In this document: positions 8,364 to 21,029 of the stretch, in pieces
How positions within the stretch are numbered: the first letter of the stretch is position 1
Layout of the letters: every line of letters begins with the position of its first letter
NCBI GenBank assembly: GCA_035295165.1
Contig: DATGJN010000114.1
Span: 12,501 to 64,029 of the forward strand
DNA length: 51,529 nt
DNA from: a bacterium
GTDB lineage: Bacteria > Sysuimicrobiota > Sysuimicrobiia > Sysuimicrobiales > Segetimicrobiaceae
Reading direction: 5' to 3'
Position numbers and translations under genes: made by a program
The notes under the pieces: generated by a model
The model's database searches: none
The model's input: only the letters and a program-made list of their open reading frames with translations
What the model was told of the DNA's origin: nothing

Positions 8364-8373
8364 CGACGTCGCC

Positions 8374-9789
8374 CTACACCCTCGGCGTCTCGAGCGCGAA
8401 CCGTCCGGCCGTCGCCTCGGTCGGCGTCTCGGTGGGGTAGACGCCCGTGAGGCACGCAAGACAGAGATTGCGGCGCGGCAACTCGAGCGCCTCGACGAGT
8501 CCGTCCACGCTGAGGTAGCCGAGACTGTCCGCCTCGATCTCCGCGCGGATCCCGTCGATCGACAGGCGTGACGCGACGAGTTCGCCCCGGTTGCTCGTGT
8601 CGATCCCGTAGAAGCAGGCGTTCCGGACCGGCGGCGAGGAGACGCGGACGTGGACCTCGCGCGCACCTGCGCGGCGGAGCATCCGCACGATCTGCCGGCT
8701 CGTGGTGCCGCGCACGATCGAGTCGTCGACGAGCACGACCCGCCGGCCGTCGATCACGTCGGCAACGGGGTTCAGCTTGACGCGCACGCCGAAGTCCCGC
8801 ATTGACGGATCCGGCTGGATGAACGTCCGCCCGATGTAGCGGTTCTTGATCAGACCGACCTCGTGCGGAATCCCGGCGGCCTCGGCGTACCCCATCGCCG
8901 CCGACGTGCCGGAGTCGGGCACGGCGATGACGATATCGGCCTCGGCCGGGTGCTCGCGCGCGAGCGCCCGCCCCATCCGGCGGCGGGCGTGATGCACGCT
9001 GCGCGCCTCCAGCACCGTGTCGGGGCGCGCGAAATAGATGTACTCGAACACGCACGAGGCGCGCCGCGTGACCGGCAGGACCTGACGCGCCCGCAGCCCG
9101 CTCGCGTCGGCGATGAGCAGTTCGCCGGGCCCAACCTCGCGGACCGCCTCGGCGCCGATGTGATCGAACGCGCAGGTCTCGGACGCGAAGACCACGTCGT
9201 GACCGAGCCGCCCCATCTCGAGGGGACGGATCCCGTTGGGGTCGCGAAACGCAAGCAGCGTCTCCCCCACCATCGCCACGACGGTGTACGCGCCGTGGAT
9301 GCGGCCCATGCTGTAGGCGACCGCGTCCTCGAGCGTCGCCGCGGGCGCCGTGGCGATGAGCTTCGTGATCACCTCGGTGTCGGACGTCGCGGCGAAGCGG
9401 CAGCCGCGAGCCTCGAGCTCCGCGCGGAGCACCGGCGCGTTCACCAAGTTTCCGTTGTGCGCGAGCGCAAGCGTGCCCCACGGCGTGGCCTCGAGAAACG
9501 GCTGCGCGTTCTCGAGGCGCGCCCCGCCCATCGTCGAGTACCGCACGTGACCGATCCCCACGCGGCCGAGCAACAACGCCAGGCGCTCGGGAGAAAAGAC
9601 CTGGGCGACGAGCCCCATCTGTTTCACCAGGTGGGTGTCCGCGCCGTCGTACGTGGCGATGCCCGCGCTCTCCTGCCCGCGATGTTGGAGGGCATACAGG
9701 CCGAGGTGAATGTAGGGCGCGGCCGGGGCGCCGCTCGTCCGCGTCCCGAACACGCCACACTCCTCGCGCAGTTTGTCCCACGGAATCAT
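8374..9789 (-). CDS. purF: amidophosphoribosyltransferase
   Basis: PurF commits PRPP to purine synthesis, transferring ammonia from glutamine. The 471-residue protein starts MIPWDKLREECGVFG. Cys11 is the N-terminal nucleophile exposed after removal of a 10-residue propeptide, as in the Bacillus-type enzyme. The glutaminase domain has LQHRGQESAG, GHVRYSTMG and AHNGNLVN. The PRTase domain has VDDSIVRGTT. Three later cysteines (in RNACFYG and LCLACLTG) match the iron-sulfur ligands of the Bacillus enzyme, so an oxygen-sensitive cluster is likely. The ATG at 9789 follows GAGGGGAG with a 9-base gap. The 71-base gap upstream to purL is the widest in the core operon but shows no promoter. Confidence 0.97.
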   Translation of the reverse strand: MIPWDKLREECGVFGTRTSGAPAAPYIHLGLYALQHRGQESAGIATYDGADTHLVKQMGLVAQVFSPERLALLLGRVGIGHVRYSTMGGARLENAQPFLEATPWGTLALAHNGNLVNAPVLRAELEARGCRFAATSDTEVITKLIATAPAATLEDAVAYSMGRIHGAYTVVAMVGETLLAFRDPNGIRPLEMGRLGHDVVFASETCAFDHIGAEAVREVGPGELLIADASGLRARQVLPVTRRASCVFEYIYFARPDTVLEARSVHHARRRMGRALAREHPAEADIVIAVPDSGTSAAMGYAEAAGIPHEVGLIKNRYIGRTFIQPDPSMRDFGVRVKLNPVADVIDGRRVVLVDDSIVRGTTSRQIVRMLRRAGAREVHVRVSSPPVRNACFYGIDTSNRGELVASRLSIDGIRAEIEADSLGYLSVDGLVEALELPRRNLCLACLTGVYPTETPTEATAGRFALETPRV

Positions 9790-9860
9790 CGCGCCACGCT
9801 CCCCTCTCGTCGCCAAGCGAACCGGCTGTGCCGCGGCGGTCGCGGAACCCCCCGGTCGTC

Positions 9861-12122
<2,262 letters not shown>

Positions 12123-12124
12123 GC

Positions 12125-12853
12125 TCAGTGCACCTCCACCGGCTGCGCCGACAGCCGCCGGCCGGTCGTGATCCACAGCGCGAGCGACGAGAAGATGCGA
12201 AGCCCGTCCGTGCCGCCCACGAGATCCTCGCTCGCGCGCTCGGGGTGCGGCATCAGGCCGAGCACGGCGCCGGACGGACTGGCGATCCCGGCGATCCCGT
12301 CCTCGGCGCCGTTGGGGTTCGCCGCGGGCGTGACATCGCCGCGGGCGTCGCAGTAGCGGAACACGATCTGCCGGTGCGCCGCCAGCGCCGGCCGCGCGGC
12401 GGGATCGACCACGTACCGGCCCTCGGCGTGCGCGATCGGGATCCGCAGGACGTCTCCGGGCGCCAGCCCACACGTAAAGGGGGTGTCCACCCGCTCCGTG
12501 CGAAGATGCACGAACTCGCACCGGAATTGGCCGCCGAGGTTCGGCTGCATCGCCCCCGGCAGCAGGCCGGTCTCCAGCAGCGTTTGAAAGCCGTTGCAGA
12601 TCCCGAGCACGAGCCCGCCGCCGGCGACGTACGGCCCGAGGGCCCGGACGGCCGGCGACGTCGCGGCGATCGCACCGGCGCGCAGGTAGTCCCCATACGA
12701 GAAGCCCCCGGGCAGAATGACGGCGTCGAGCCCGTCGAGCGAACGCTCCTCGTGCCACACATATTGCGCGTGATGTCCCAGCACATCGCGGATGGCATGG
12801 TACGTGTCCGCGTCACAGTTGCTCCCCGGGAAGACGACGATGCCGATGTTCAC
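12125..12853 (-). CDS. purQ: phosphoribosylformylglycinamidine synthase subunit PurQ (glutaminase)
   Basis: This class I glutamine amidotransferase supplies ammonia to PurL. The 242-residue protein starts from GTG at 12853, preceded by AAAGGGGTGG. It shows [24 protein letters not shown], the nucleophile elbow GICNGFQ and the catalytic His-Glu in MPHPERA near the C-terminus. It is encoded between purS and purL with 34 and 2 base gaps, in the order purS-purQ-purL. About 15 residues after the last conserved motif (AQPVEVH) are variable. Confidence 0.97.
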   Translation of the reverse strand: MNIGIVVFPGSNCDADTYHAIRDVLGHHAQYVWHEERSLDGLDAVILPGGFSYGDYLRAGAIAATSPAVRALGPYVAGGGLVLGICNGFQTLLETGLLPGAMQPNLGGQFRCEFVHLRTERVDTPFTCGLAPGDVLRIPIAHAEGRYVVDPAARPALAAHRQIVFRYCDARGDVTPAANPNGAEDGIAGIASPSGAVLGLMPHPERASEDLVGGTDGLRIFSSLALWITTGRRLSAQPVEVH

Positions 12854-12887
12854 GCGCCACCCCTTTCACCCGAGCGTCGTGTGTGCC

Positions 12888-13136
12888 TCACGCGATTTCG
12901 TATCGGTACTGCTCGATCAACGTGTTGGCGAGAAACCCCTCACACATCTCGCGCACGCGCTCGTCCAACCCGTCGGTCGCTTCCACCTCGATCTCGAAGT
13001 AACGACCCGCCCGTACCGCCTGCACGCCGCTGTGCCCCAGCGCGCCGAGCCCTTTGAGAATCGCTTGCCCCGGTGCGTCGAGCACGCCCGGCTTCAGCGT
13101 CACGATGATCCGCACCGTCCGCACGCCGCCTGTCAC
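12888..13136 (-). CDS. purS: phosphoribosylformylglycinamidine synthase subunit PurS
   Basis: PurS is the small bridging subunit that holds PurQ on PurL. The 82-residue frame has the family pattern VTLKPGVLDAPGQAILKGL, then GRYFEIEV and CEGFLANTLIEQYRYEI at the end. The GTG at 13136 overlaps the purC stop as GTGA, which sets the start and indicates coupled translation. A shorter start at an internal GTG would lose the first strand. Confidence 0.95.
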   Translation of the reverse strand: MTGGVRTVRIIVTLKPGVLDAPGQAILKGLGALGHSGVQAVRAGRYFEIEVEATDGLDERVREMCEGFLANTLIEQYRYEIA

Positions 13137-14059
13137 GCCTGCGCCTCTGCCAGGGCGTGGCCGACGAGCCGGCGGTAGACCTCGAGATACCGCGCCCGCG
13201 TCGCGTCGACCACGTCGTCGGGCAGCGTCGGGGCGGGCGGTCGCTTGTCCCAGCCGGTGCGTTCCAGATAGTCGCGCACCACCTGCTTGTCGAAGCTCTC
13301 GGTCGACCCGGTGGCGGCGTACGACGCGGCGTCCCAAAAGCGGGACGAATCGGGCGTCAGCGCCTCGTCGATCAGGGTCAGCGCGTCCCCGCGCAGACCG
13401 AACTCGAACTTGGTGTCGACGAGCAAGAACCCGACGCGCTCCGCCACATCCGCCGCCTCGCGGTACAGCCGGAGGCTCGTCTCCTCCAGCCGTCCGGCGA
13501 GCGCGGGGCCGAGCTGCGCGGCCATCCGGGCCGCGGAGATGTTCTCGTCGTGGCCGCTGTCGTTCTTCGTCGCGGGGGTGAAGATCGGCGCCGGCAGCCG
13601 GCTGCCCGCCCGCAGTCCGGCGGGCAGCGGGACCCCGCAGACCCGCCCCGACGCCTGGTACTCTTTCCAGGCCGAGCCGGCGAGGTAACCTCGCACCACG
13701 CACTCGAAGTCGATCCGCCGGCAGCGGTGCACGAGCATCGTGCGTCCCGCGAGCTGGCCGCGGTACGGACGCAGCGCCGGCGGGAACGCGTCGGGATCGA
13801 CGGTGATCATGTGGTTCGGCACGACGTCGCGGAGCCGCTCGAACCAGAACGCCGACAACCCGGTCAGGACCCGGCCGCGACCCGGAATTCCCGTCGCGAG
13901 CACGCAGTCGAACGCCGAGAGCCGGTCCGTCGCCACCAGCACCAACCGGTCGCCGAGCGCATAGATGTCCCGCACCTTCCCGCGGGAGAACAGCGGCAGA
14001 TCGAGGCGCGTCTCGAGCAGCGCCGCCGGCGGCCGGTTCCCGGTTACGGTGTCGTCCAT
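13133..14059 (-). CDS. purC: phosphoribosylaminoimidazole-succinocarboxamide synthase (SAICAR synthetase)
   Basis: PurC joins CAIR and aspartate using ATP. The 308-residue protein resembles the longer eukaryote-like and actinobacterial form more than the 240-residue E. coli form. Motifs are FSRGKVRDIY, TDRLSAFD, ECVVRGYLAGSAWKEY, FTPATKN and the late LVDTKFEFG and SFDKQVVRDYL. The ATG at 14059 follows GGAGGAAG with a short gap. Its end overlaps purS by four bases. The gap of 50 bases to purB upstream shows no promoter. Confidence 0.97.
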   Translation of the reverse strand: MDDTVTGNRPPAALLETRLDLPLFSRGKVRDIYALGDRLVLVATDRLSAFDCVLATGIPGRGRVLTGLSAFWFERLRDVVPNHMITVDPDAFPPALRPYRGQLAGRTMLVHRCRRIDFECVVRGYLAGSAWKEYQASGRVCGVPLPAGLRAGSRLPAPIFTPATKNDSGHDENISAARMAAQLGPALAGRLEETSLRLYREAADVAERVGFLLVDTKFEFGLRGDALTLIDEALTPDSSRFWDAASYAATGSTESFDKQVVRDYLERTGWDKRPPAPTLPDDVVDATRARYLEVYRRLVGHALAEAQA

Positions 14060-14109
14060 GCCTGCTTCCTCCTTCGTCGGTGGGTATGCCCGCGGCCCGT
14101 CGCCGCGGG

Positions 14110-15467
14110 TCACGGCCGCCCGGTGCCCTGGCGGCCGGCGTGTGCCGGGCGATCGGGCCCGGGTGGTGCGGCCGGGGCGACCGCGTCGAGCCCGACGCGC
14201 GCAAAGATGGCGTCGATGTGCCGCACGGCGTAGGCCGGGTCGAAGCAGGCCGCCAACTCGGCGTCGGTCAAGGCACCCGACGCCCGGACGAGGTCGCGGA
14301 ACGACCCGCCGCTGTCCCACGCCCGCATCGCCGCCGACTGCACGATCCGGTACGCCTCGTCCCGACCGAGCCCTTTGTCGAGCAGCGCCAGGAGCACCCG
14401 ATGGGAAAACACCAGGCCCCCGGTCCGTTCGAGGTTGGCCCGCATGTGCTCGGGGTAGACGCGCAGACCCGCGATGACGGCGGTGAGTTTCCGGACCATG
14501 TAGTCGAGCACCGTCGTGGCGTCGGGCACGATCACACGCTCCACCGACGAGTGGGTGATGTCCCGCTCACCCCACAGCGCGATGTCCTCAAGCGCCGACG
14601 TCGCGTAGCCGCGGACGACGCGCGCGAGCCCCGCGACGCGTTCGCAGATGATCGGGTTCCGCTTGTGCGGCATCGCGGACGACCCGGTCTGGCCGGCGCG
14701 GAACGGCTCCTCCGCCTCGCGCAGTTCGGTGCGCTGCAGGGTGCGGATCTCGGTCGCGATCTTCTCGAGCGTCCCCGCGACGACGGCCAGGTGCGCCACA
14801 TACTCCGCGTGCCGGTCCCGCTGCAGCACCTGCGAGGAGACGGGCGCCGGGCGCAGCCCCAACCGCTCGCACACGAACGCCTCCACCTCCGGCGGGTTGT
14901 GCGCAAACGTCCCGACCTCGCCGGACAGCTTCCCGACCGCGATCACGTCGCGGGCGCGCCGCAGCCGGTCGATCCCCCGTCCGACCTCGGCGTACCACAG
15001 CGCCGCCTTAAGGCCGAACGTGATCGGCTCTGCCTGGACGCCGTGCGTACGCCCCGCCATCACGGTGTGGCGGTGGGCGCGCGCGAGCGTCCCCAGCGCC
15101 GCGCGGAGCCCCTCGAGCCCCGCCTCGAGGATGTCCGCCGCGCGGACCATCAGCGCCGACAGCGCGGTGTCGACGACGTCGGACGACCCGAGCCCCTTGT
15201 GCAGGAACCTCGAGTCCTCGCCGACCGTTTCGCCGACGACGCGCAGGAACGCCACGACGTCGTGCCGGGTCTCCTTCTCCTCGATCTCGTCGATCCGCAC
15301 CGCGCTCGTCACGCGCGCACGCTCGCGCAGGCGCCGGGCCGCGTCACCGGGGACGAGCCCCAGCGCCGCCTGGGCTTCCGCCGCGAGCAGCTCGATCTCC
15401 AGCCAGGTGTTGAACTTGGTCTCCTGACTCCACAACGCCGCCATCTCCGGCGAGGTGTAGCGCGGGA

Positions 15468-15471
<4 letters not shown>
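14110..15471 (-). CDS. purB: adenylosuccinate lyase
   Basis: PurB splits SAICAR to AICAR and adenylosuccinate to AMP, releasing fumarate in both cases. The 453-residue protein starts MIPRYTSPEMAALWSQE and contains KGLGSSDVVDTA, GRTHGVQAEPITFG and the superfamily signature GSSAMPHKRNPI with its flexible loop. The ATG at 15471 overlaps the purA stop as ATGA. The last 25 residues are Pro/Ala/Gly-rich and look like a disordered tail beyond the lyase fold. Being next to purA, it serves both the IMP branch and the AMP branch. Confidence 0.97.
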
Positions 15472-16754
<1,283 letters not shown>

Positions 16755-17297
16755 CTATCGCGCCTCCCTGGGCGGGACCATGCCTGCCTCCGACGAGACG
16801 CCGAGACGCGCGGCCTTCTCCTCGACCTGCGCGGCCAGTTTCGCCTTGTGCGCCCGGTACCGCTCGCGAAGCGCCGGTTCGGCCACGCCGAGAATCTGCA
16901 CGGCCAGCAGCGCGGCGTTCCGCGCTCCGCCGATCGCGACCGTGGCCACGGGGACGCCGCCAGGCATCTGCACGGTGGACAGAAGCGCGTCCATCCCGCC
17001 GAGGGCGCCGCCCGCGAGGGGCACGCCGATCACCGGCAGCACCGTCCGCGCCGCGATCACCCCGGCCAGGTGCGCCGCCGCCCCCGCACCGGCGATCACC
17101 ACCTGGATCCCGCGCTGCTCGGCCTCGGCCACGTACCGCTCGACGCGATCCGGCGACCGATGGGCCGAGGCGATCGTCAGATCGTAGGAGACGCCGAATT
17201 CAGTCAGCACGCGTCCGGCTTCCTGCATCACGGGAAGGTCGGAGTCGCTCCCGACGACGATTGCGACGCGCGCCCGCGTGTCCGCCGTTGTGGTCAT
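16755..17297 (-). CDS. purE: N5-carboxyaminoimidazole ribonucleotide mutase
   Basis: This 180-residue PurE shows [34 protein letters not shown] and the GVPL and GGMDALLS-x-VQMP-GG-PVATVAI segments that form the CAIR site. The sequence looks like class I, which needs PurK to make its N5-CAIR substrate. No purK is present in this otherwise complete cluster. The ATG at 17297 is preceded by GAGGAGG at good spacing, a strong ribosome site. The C-terminus runs about 15 residues past the usual end. Confidence 0.95.
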   Translation of the reverse strand: MTTTADTRARVAIVVGSDSDLPVMQEAGRVLTEFGVSYDLTIASAHRSPDRVERYVAEAEQRGIQVVIAGAGAAAHLAGVIAARTVLPVIGVPLAGGALGGMDALLSTVQMPGGVPVATVAIGGARNAALLAVQILGVAEPALRERYRAHKAKLAAQVEEKAARLGVSSEAGMVPPREAR

Positions 17298-17308
17298 CTC
17301 GAGCCTCC

Positions 17309-18619
17309 TCAGCCGGTCTGAGACGGGACCGCCGCCGCACGCCCGCGCGCATCCGCGCCCGCCGCCCGTGCGCCGATGTCCCGGCGCAGCAGCTTGCCGT
17401 CGTAGTTGATCGCGTCCGCGGCCCGGTACGCGCGCCGCCGCGCCTCGTCGAGCGTTTCGCCCGTCGCGACGACGTTGAGCACGCGCCCGCCCGCCGTGAC
17501 GATCTGCCCGTGTTGCACCGCGGTGCCGGCGTGGAAGACCAGCGTGTGCGGCTCGGACGCCGCGCGGTCGAGCCCGGTGATCACATCGCCGCCCCGGGGA
17601 CGCTCCGGATAGCCGTCGGCGCACAGCACCGTGCACACCGCAGCCCCCGGCCGCCACCTCGGCGCCAGGCGGTCGACGCGGCCGCCCAACGCCGCCTCCG
17701 CCATCTCCAGCAGCCCGGACTCCAGCAGCGCGAGCAACACCTGCGCTTCCGGATCGCCGAACCGGACGTTGAACTCCAGCACGCGCGGGCCGTCCGGGGT
17801 CAGCATGATGCCCGCGAACAGCACCCCCCGGTACGGACGTCCCTCCTGCGCCATCGCCCAGAGCGTCGGCGCCAGGATCTCGTCGACGACGCGATCCAGC
17901 GTGTCCGCGGTCACCTGAGGCGCCGGCGCGACGGCTCCCATCCCGCCGGTGTTCGGGCCGCGGTCGTCTTCGGCGAGGCGTTTGTGATCCTGCGCCGCGA
18001 TCAGCGGCACGAGGTGGACGCCGTCGCAGACCGCGAAGACGCTAACCTCCTCACCGGCCAGCACCTCCTCGACGACGATGCGCGTGCCCGCATCGCCGAA
18101 GCGCCGTTCCATCATCATGGCTTCGACCGCCGCCACCCCGTCGCCGGGGTCCTCCGCGACGACCACGCCTTTGCCGGCGGCGAGTCCATCGGCCTTGATC
18201 ACCAGCGGCCGCCCGGCCCGGCGGACGTACTCCGCGGCCGCAGCACCGTTCTCGAAGACGCGGAACGGAGACGTCGGAATCTCGTACCGCGCACACAGGG
18301 TCTTCATGAAGATCTTGCTGCCTTCGAGCGCGGCCGCCGCCCGAGTGGGCCCAAAGGCCCGGAGCCCGCGCGCGGTGAACGTGTCGACCAACCCGGCGGC
18401 AAGCGGTGCCTCCGGCCCCACGATCGTGAGATCGGCACCCAGCCGCTCCGCGTCGTTGGCCAGAGCGTCGAGGTCGAGAACGGCGGTCGGGACGCAGGTC
18501 GCGACTTCGGAGATACCGGGATTGCCCGGGGCGCAGAAGACTGTCGCGGTTCCGTTGCGCCCGAGAGCCCACGCCAGGGCATGCTCCCGACCCCCAGAAC
18601 CCACCACGAGAACCTTCAT
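17309..18619 (-). CDS. purD: phosphoribosylamine-glycine ligase (GAR synthetase)
   Basis: First gene of the purine operon. PurD makes GAR from phosphoribosylamine, glycine and ATP. The 436-residue ATP-grasp protein starts [19 protein letters not shown]. It contains [67 protein letters not shown] and [11 protein letters not shown]. The start is set by the family's usual N-terminus. An ATG four codons earlier (18631) is also possible, and neither has a strong ribosome site. The C-terminal 20 residues after DIGARAAG are low complexity. About 90 bases of leader separate it from the promoter at 18717-18745. Confidence 0.96.
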   Translation of the reverse strand: MKVLVVGSGGREHALAWALGRNGTATVFCAPGNPGISEVATCVPTAVLDLDALANDAERLGADLTIVGPEAPLAAGLVDTFTARGLRAFGPTRAAAALEGSKIFMKTLCARYEIPTSPFRVFENGAAAAEYVRRAGRPLVIKADGLAAGKGVVVAEDPGDGVAAVEAMMMERRFGDAGTRIVVEEVLAGEEVSVFAVCDGVHLVPLIAAQDHKRLAEDDRGPNTGGMGAVAPAPQVTADTLDRVVDEILAPTLWAMAQEGRPYRGVLFAGIMLTPDGPRVLEFNVRFGDPEAQVLLALLESGLLEMAEAALGGRVDRLAPRWRPGAAVCTVLCADGYPERPRGGDVITGLDRAASEPHTLVFHAGTAVQHGQIVTAGGRVLNVVATGETLDEARRRAYRAADAINYDGKLLRRDIGARAAGADARGRAAAVPSQTG

Positions 18620-18660
18620 CGAGGTTGCCATCCCGTGCGATGAGATGGTCTCACCACGGA

Positions 18661-18675
18661 AATGTTCGTGTTTTC
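18661..18675 (-). repeat. PurBox-like repeat copy 1, in the purD leader
   Basis: AATGTTCGTGTTTTC on the plus strand, GAAAACACGAACATT read in the direction of the purine operon. An identical copy lies at 18757-18771. The core CACGAACATT resembles the Bacillus PurR box as I recall it (AWWWCCGAACWWT), with 11 of 13 positions matching. This copy is also flanked by CGGAAA and TTTCCG, which could form a 6-bp hairpin in the leader RNA. The position, about 35-50 bases after the predicted start of transcription, suits a repressor site. Confidence 0.55.
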
Positions 18676-18716
18676 CGGTCGCTGCAACGGAGAATAGTGC
18701 GACTGGGTCCATGCAG

Positions 18717-18745
18717 ACTATAGCATAGCCTATACGATGTGCCAA
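18717..18745 (-). promoter_or_regulatory. promoter of the purine operon
   Basis: On the minus strand TTGGCA (18745-18740), a 17-base spacer and TATAGT (18722-18717) form a strong sigma70 promoter. Transcription should start near 18710, giving a leader of about 90 bases before purD. The surrounding stretch is AT-rich compared with the rest of the window. It is the only good promoter that could serve all fourteen intact genes down to 3432. Confidence 0.8.
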
Positions 18746-18756
18746 GATGCATTTTG

Positions 18757-18771
18757 AATGTTCGTGTTTTC
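18757..18771 (-). repeat. PurBox-like repeat copy 2, upstream of the purine promoter
   Basis: The same 15 bases as at 18661-18675, in the same orientation, 96 bp apart start to start. This copy lies 11 bases upstream of the -35 element, a place where PurR-type regulators act. It also covers the ATG at 18758, the most upstream possible start of the divergent fabF gene. That argues that fabF really starts further downstream, or that both directions share control. Confidence 0.55.
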
Positions 18772-20086
18772 GCCTCCGGCCATTGCCGACGGCAAGGAAA
18801 CCCAGACACCGTGGCGAAGGTTGCACCACGTCTCGCTCGGAGGCCTCGCGGTACGCGCCGTCATTACAGGGATTGGAGCGCTCACGCCTGTGGGGCTGTC
18901 GGCTCCCGAAACGTGGGCCAATCTCCTGGCGGGTCAAAGCGGGGTTCGTCCGCTCACTCGCTTCGACGCCTCGCGCTACCCCGTTCGGATCGCGGCGGAC
19001 GTGCCCGGGTTTGACCCGCTGTCCGTTCTCACCCGCAAGCGGGCGCGCCGGACCGCCCGGTTCGCGCAGTTCGCGATCGCGGCGGCCCACGAAGCGCTGC
19101 GCGACGGCGCCCTCACGCTCACGGATGATCTCCTCGATCGCGTCGGGGTGACGGTGGCGACCGCACTCGGCGGGATCGACGTGATCGACGCCGAAGCGCC
19201 GCACCTCTATGGCGGCGAACCCGACCGGGTCACGCCGTTCCTGCTTCCGATGCTGATCGCGAACATGGCGTCGTCCGCCGTCAGCATTCACTTCGGCATC
19301 CGGGGACCGTCCAACACGTCCGTCGGCGCGTGCGCCAGCGGGGCGATCGCGCTCGCCGAGGCCCGCCGGTGGATCCTCGACGGCGACGCCGACTACGTGC
19401 TCGCCGGAGGCACCGAAGCGGCGCTCACCCCGTCGGTGTGGGCCGCACTGTGCTCGCTCGGCGCGCTCAGCACGCGCAACGACGCGCCGGCGCAGGCGAG
19501 CCGGCCGTTCGATCGGGATCGCGACGGGTTCGTGTACGGCGAGGGCGCCGTGGTGTTTCTGGTCGAGCGGGAGGACGTGGCGAGACGCCGCGAGGCGCGC
19601 ATCTACGCCGAGCTCGCAGGCGCCGCGCTGACGAGCGACGCCTACCACGAAACCGCGCCGCGCCGCGACGGCGACGTCGCGGCGCGCGCGATCCGCCAGG
19701 CGCTGCACAGCGCCGGCGCGAGCGCGGAGGAGGTCGACCTCGTGGTGGCCCACGGCACCGGGACGCCGCTCAACGACATCGCCGAGACCGTCGCCATCAA
19801 GCAGGCGCTCGGAGCCCGCGCGCGGACGACCCCGGTCAGCGCCCCGAAGAGCATGGTCGGCCATCTGATCGGCGCGGCGGGCGCGCTCGCGGCCCTCGTT
19901 GGCGTGCTCGCGATCCACACGGGTGAGATTCCCCCCACGATCAACCTCGACCACGCGGACCCCGTCTGCGACCTCGACTATGTCGCCCTCATCGCGCGCC
20001 GCGCGCACGTGCGGCTCGCCGTCGCGAACGCGTTCGGGTTCGGCGGTCAGAACTGCGTCGTCGCGGTCCGCGCCCTGGAGCGGTAG
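18758..20086 (+). CDS. fabF: beta-ketoacyl-ACP synthase II (FabF-like)
   Basis: Condensing enzyme of fatty-acid elongation with the complete Cys-His-His triad: Cys192 in TSVGACASG, His332 in [11 protein letters not shown] and His369 in [15 protein letters not shown] (numbering from the ATG at 18758). [14 protein letters not shown] marks the usual N-terminus and the C-terminus NAFGFGGQN is intact. The start is uncertain. The ATG at 18758 adds 31 residues that FabF proteins lack and has no ribosome site. A TTG at 18821 has poor spacing. The best Shine-Dalgarno, GGAGG at 18839-18843, is followed 7 bases later by GTA at 18851, which would give 411 residues, the normal FabF length. It is the first gene of a plus-strand acyl-metabolism cluster and diverges from the purine operon. 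Confidence 0.9.
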   Translation: MFVFSPPAIADGKETQTPWRRLHHVSLGGLAVRAVITGIGALTPVGLSAPETWANLLAGQSGVRPLTRFDASRYPVRIAADVPGFDPLSVLTRKRARRTARFAQFAIAAAHEALRDGALTLTDDLLDRVGVTVATALGGIDVIDAEAPHLYGGEPDRVTPFLLPMLIANMASSAVSIHFGIRGPSNTSVGACASGAIALAEARRWILDGDADYVLAGGTEAALTPSVWAALCSLGALSTRNDAPAQASRPFDRDRDGFVYGEGAVVFLVEREDVARRREARIYAELAGAALTSDAYHETAPRRDGDVAARAIRQALHSAGASAEEVDLVVAHGTGTPLNDIAETVAIKQALGARARTTPVSAPKSMVGHLIGAAGALAALVGVLAIHTGEIPPTINLDHADPVCDLDYVALIARRAHVRLAVANAFGFGGQNCVVAVRALER

Positions 20087-20219
20087 GACCGGCCGCCCGC
20101 GCCACCGAACTGCATCTCGAGATTCCCTCGTCCCTCGACCCGACGATCTTCCAGGGTCCCTCCCGCGCCGTCGCGGCGCCCGGGGCGGTCCTGAGACGCA
20201 GACAAGAGGGGGCGAAGCC

Positions 20220-21029
20220 GTGTTCGACGGAACGTTTGCGGGACGGATTGCGCTCGTCACGGGCGCCTCCCGTGGGATCGGCCGGGCGACGGCGGAAACG
20301 CTTGCCGGAGGCGGCGCGGACGTCGTGGTCCACTACCACCGCAACAAAGTCCTCGCCGAGGAGGTGGCCCACGGGATCGTTGGCCGCGGCCGCCGCGCGC
20401 TCGCCGTCGGGGCCGACCTGGAGAAACCGGAGGAGATCGACCGGCTCTTCGACGAGGTCGCGTCGCAGCTCGGTGCGCTCGACTTCTTCGTCGCCAACCA
20501 CGCGGCCACGGCGTTCAAGACCACGCTCGACGCCAAACCGCACCATCTCCAGCGCACGTTCGATCTGATCGTGCGGTCGCTTGTGCTCTGCGTCCAGCGG
20601 GCGGTCCCCTTGATGCAGGGACGCGAAGGGGCGATCGTGACGATCGGCGGACAGGGCACCGTCGAGATGCTGCCGCACTACGCGATCCTGGCGTCGGCGA
20701 AGGCCGCGATGGAGACGTGGACCCGTTACCTCGCCTACGAGCTCGCGGGGCGTGGCATCACGGCGAACTGCGTCAGCCCGGGTGTGATTGCCACGGACTC
20801 CGCGAAGTTCTACGGCGGCGATCGGTTTGCGGAGTTCGACCGCGTGGTCTCGTCGTTCACGCCGCGGGGCCGGATGGGCACGCCCGAGGACGTGGCGGCG
20901 GTGGTCGCGTTCCTGTGCAGCCCCGGCGCGCGCTACGTCCTGGGGCAGACGATCGTGGTCGACGGCGGCCTCGGGCTGGTCTCGGCGCCGTTCGAAGTGT
21001 TCCGCCGACAAGGGGAGGCGCGCGCATGA
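20220..21029 (+). CDS. FabL-like enoyl-ACP reductase (divergent SDR)
   Basis: This 269-residue short-chain dehydrogenase has the TGASRGIG cofactor loop but not the usual Tyr-x3-Lys. Instead it has Tyr154-x6-Lys161 (HYAILASAK), the spacing that defines enoyl reductases of the FabI/FabL group. The ordinary catalytic Ser position reads TIGGQGT. The rest follows Bacillus FabL closely: [15 protein letters not shown], a PRGRM helix and GQTIIVDGG near the end (GQTIVVDGG here). It would reduce trans-2-enoyl thioesters, the last step of each elongation round. The start is GTG at 20220, 9 bases after AGAGGGGG. The end overlaps the next gene as ATGA. It is less certain that the substrate is ACP-bound rather than CoA-bound, given the CoA-transferase neighbours. 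Confidence 0.75.
   Translation: MFDGTFAGRIALVTGASRGIGRATAETLAGGGADVVVHYHRNKVLAEEVAHGIVGRGRRALAVGADLEKPEEIDRLFDEVASQLGALDFFVANHAATAFKTTLDAKPHHLQRTFDLIVRSLVLCVQRAVPLMQGREGAIVTIGGQGTVEMLPHYAILASAKAAMETWTRYLAYELAGRGITANCVSPGVIATDSAKFYGGDRFAEFDRVVSSFTPRGRMGTPEDVAAVVAFLCSPGARYVLGQTIVVDGGLGLVSAPFEVFRRQGEARA

Noticed and set aside
18620-20260. A minus-strand frame that continues upstream of purD to give a 983-residue protein
   Set aside because: It lies opposite fabF, crosses the purine promoter, and adds only Arg-rich sequence unlike PurD. The normal PurD N-terminus starts at 18619.
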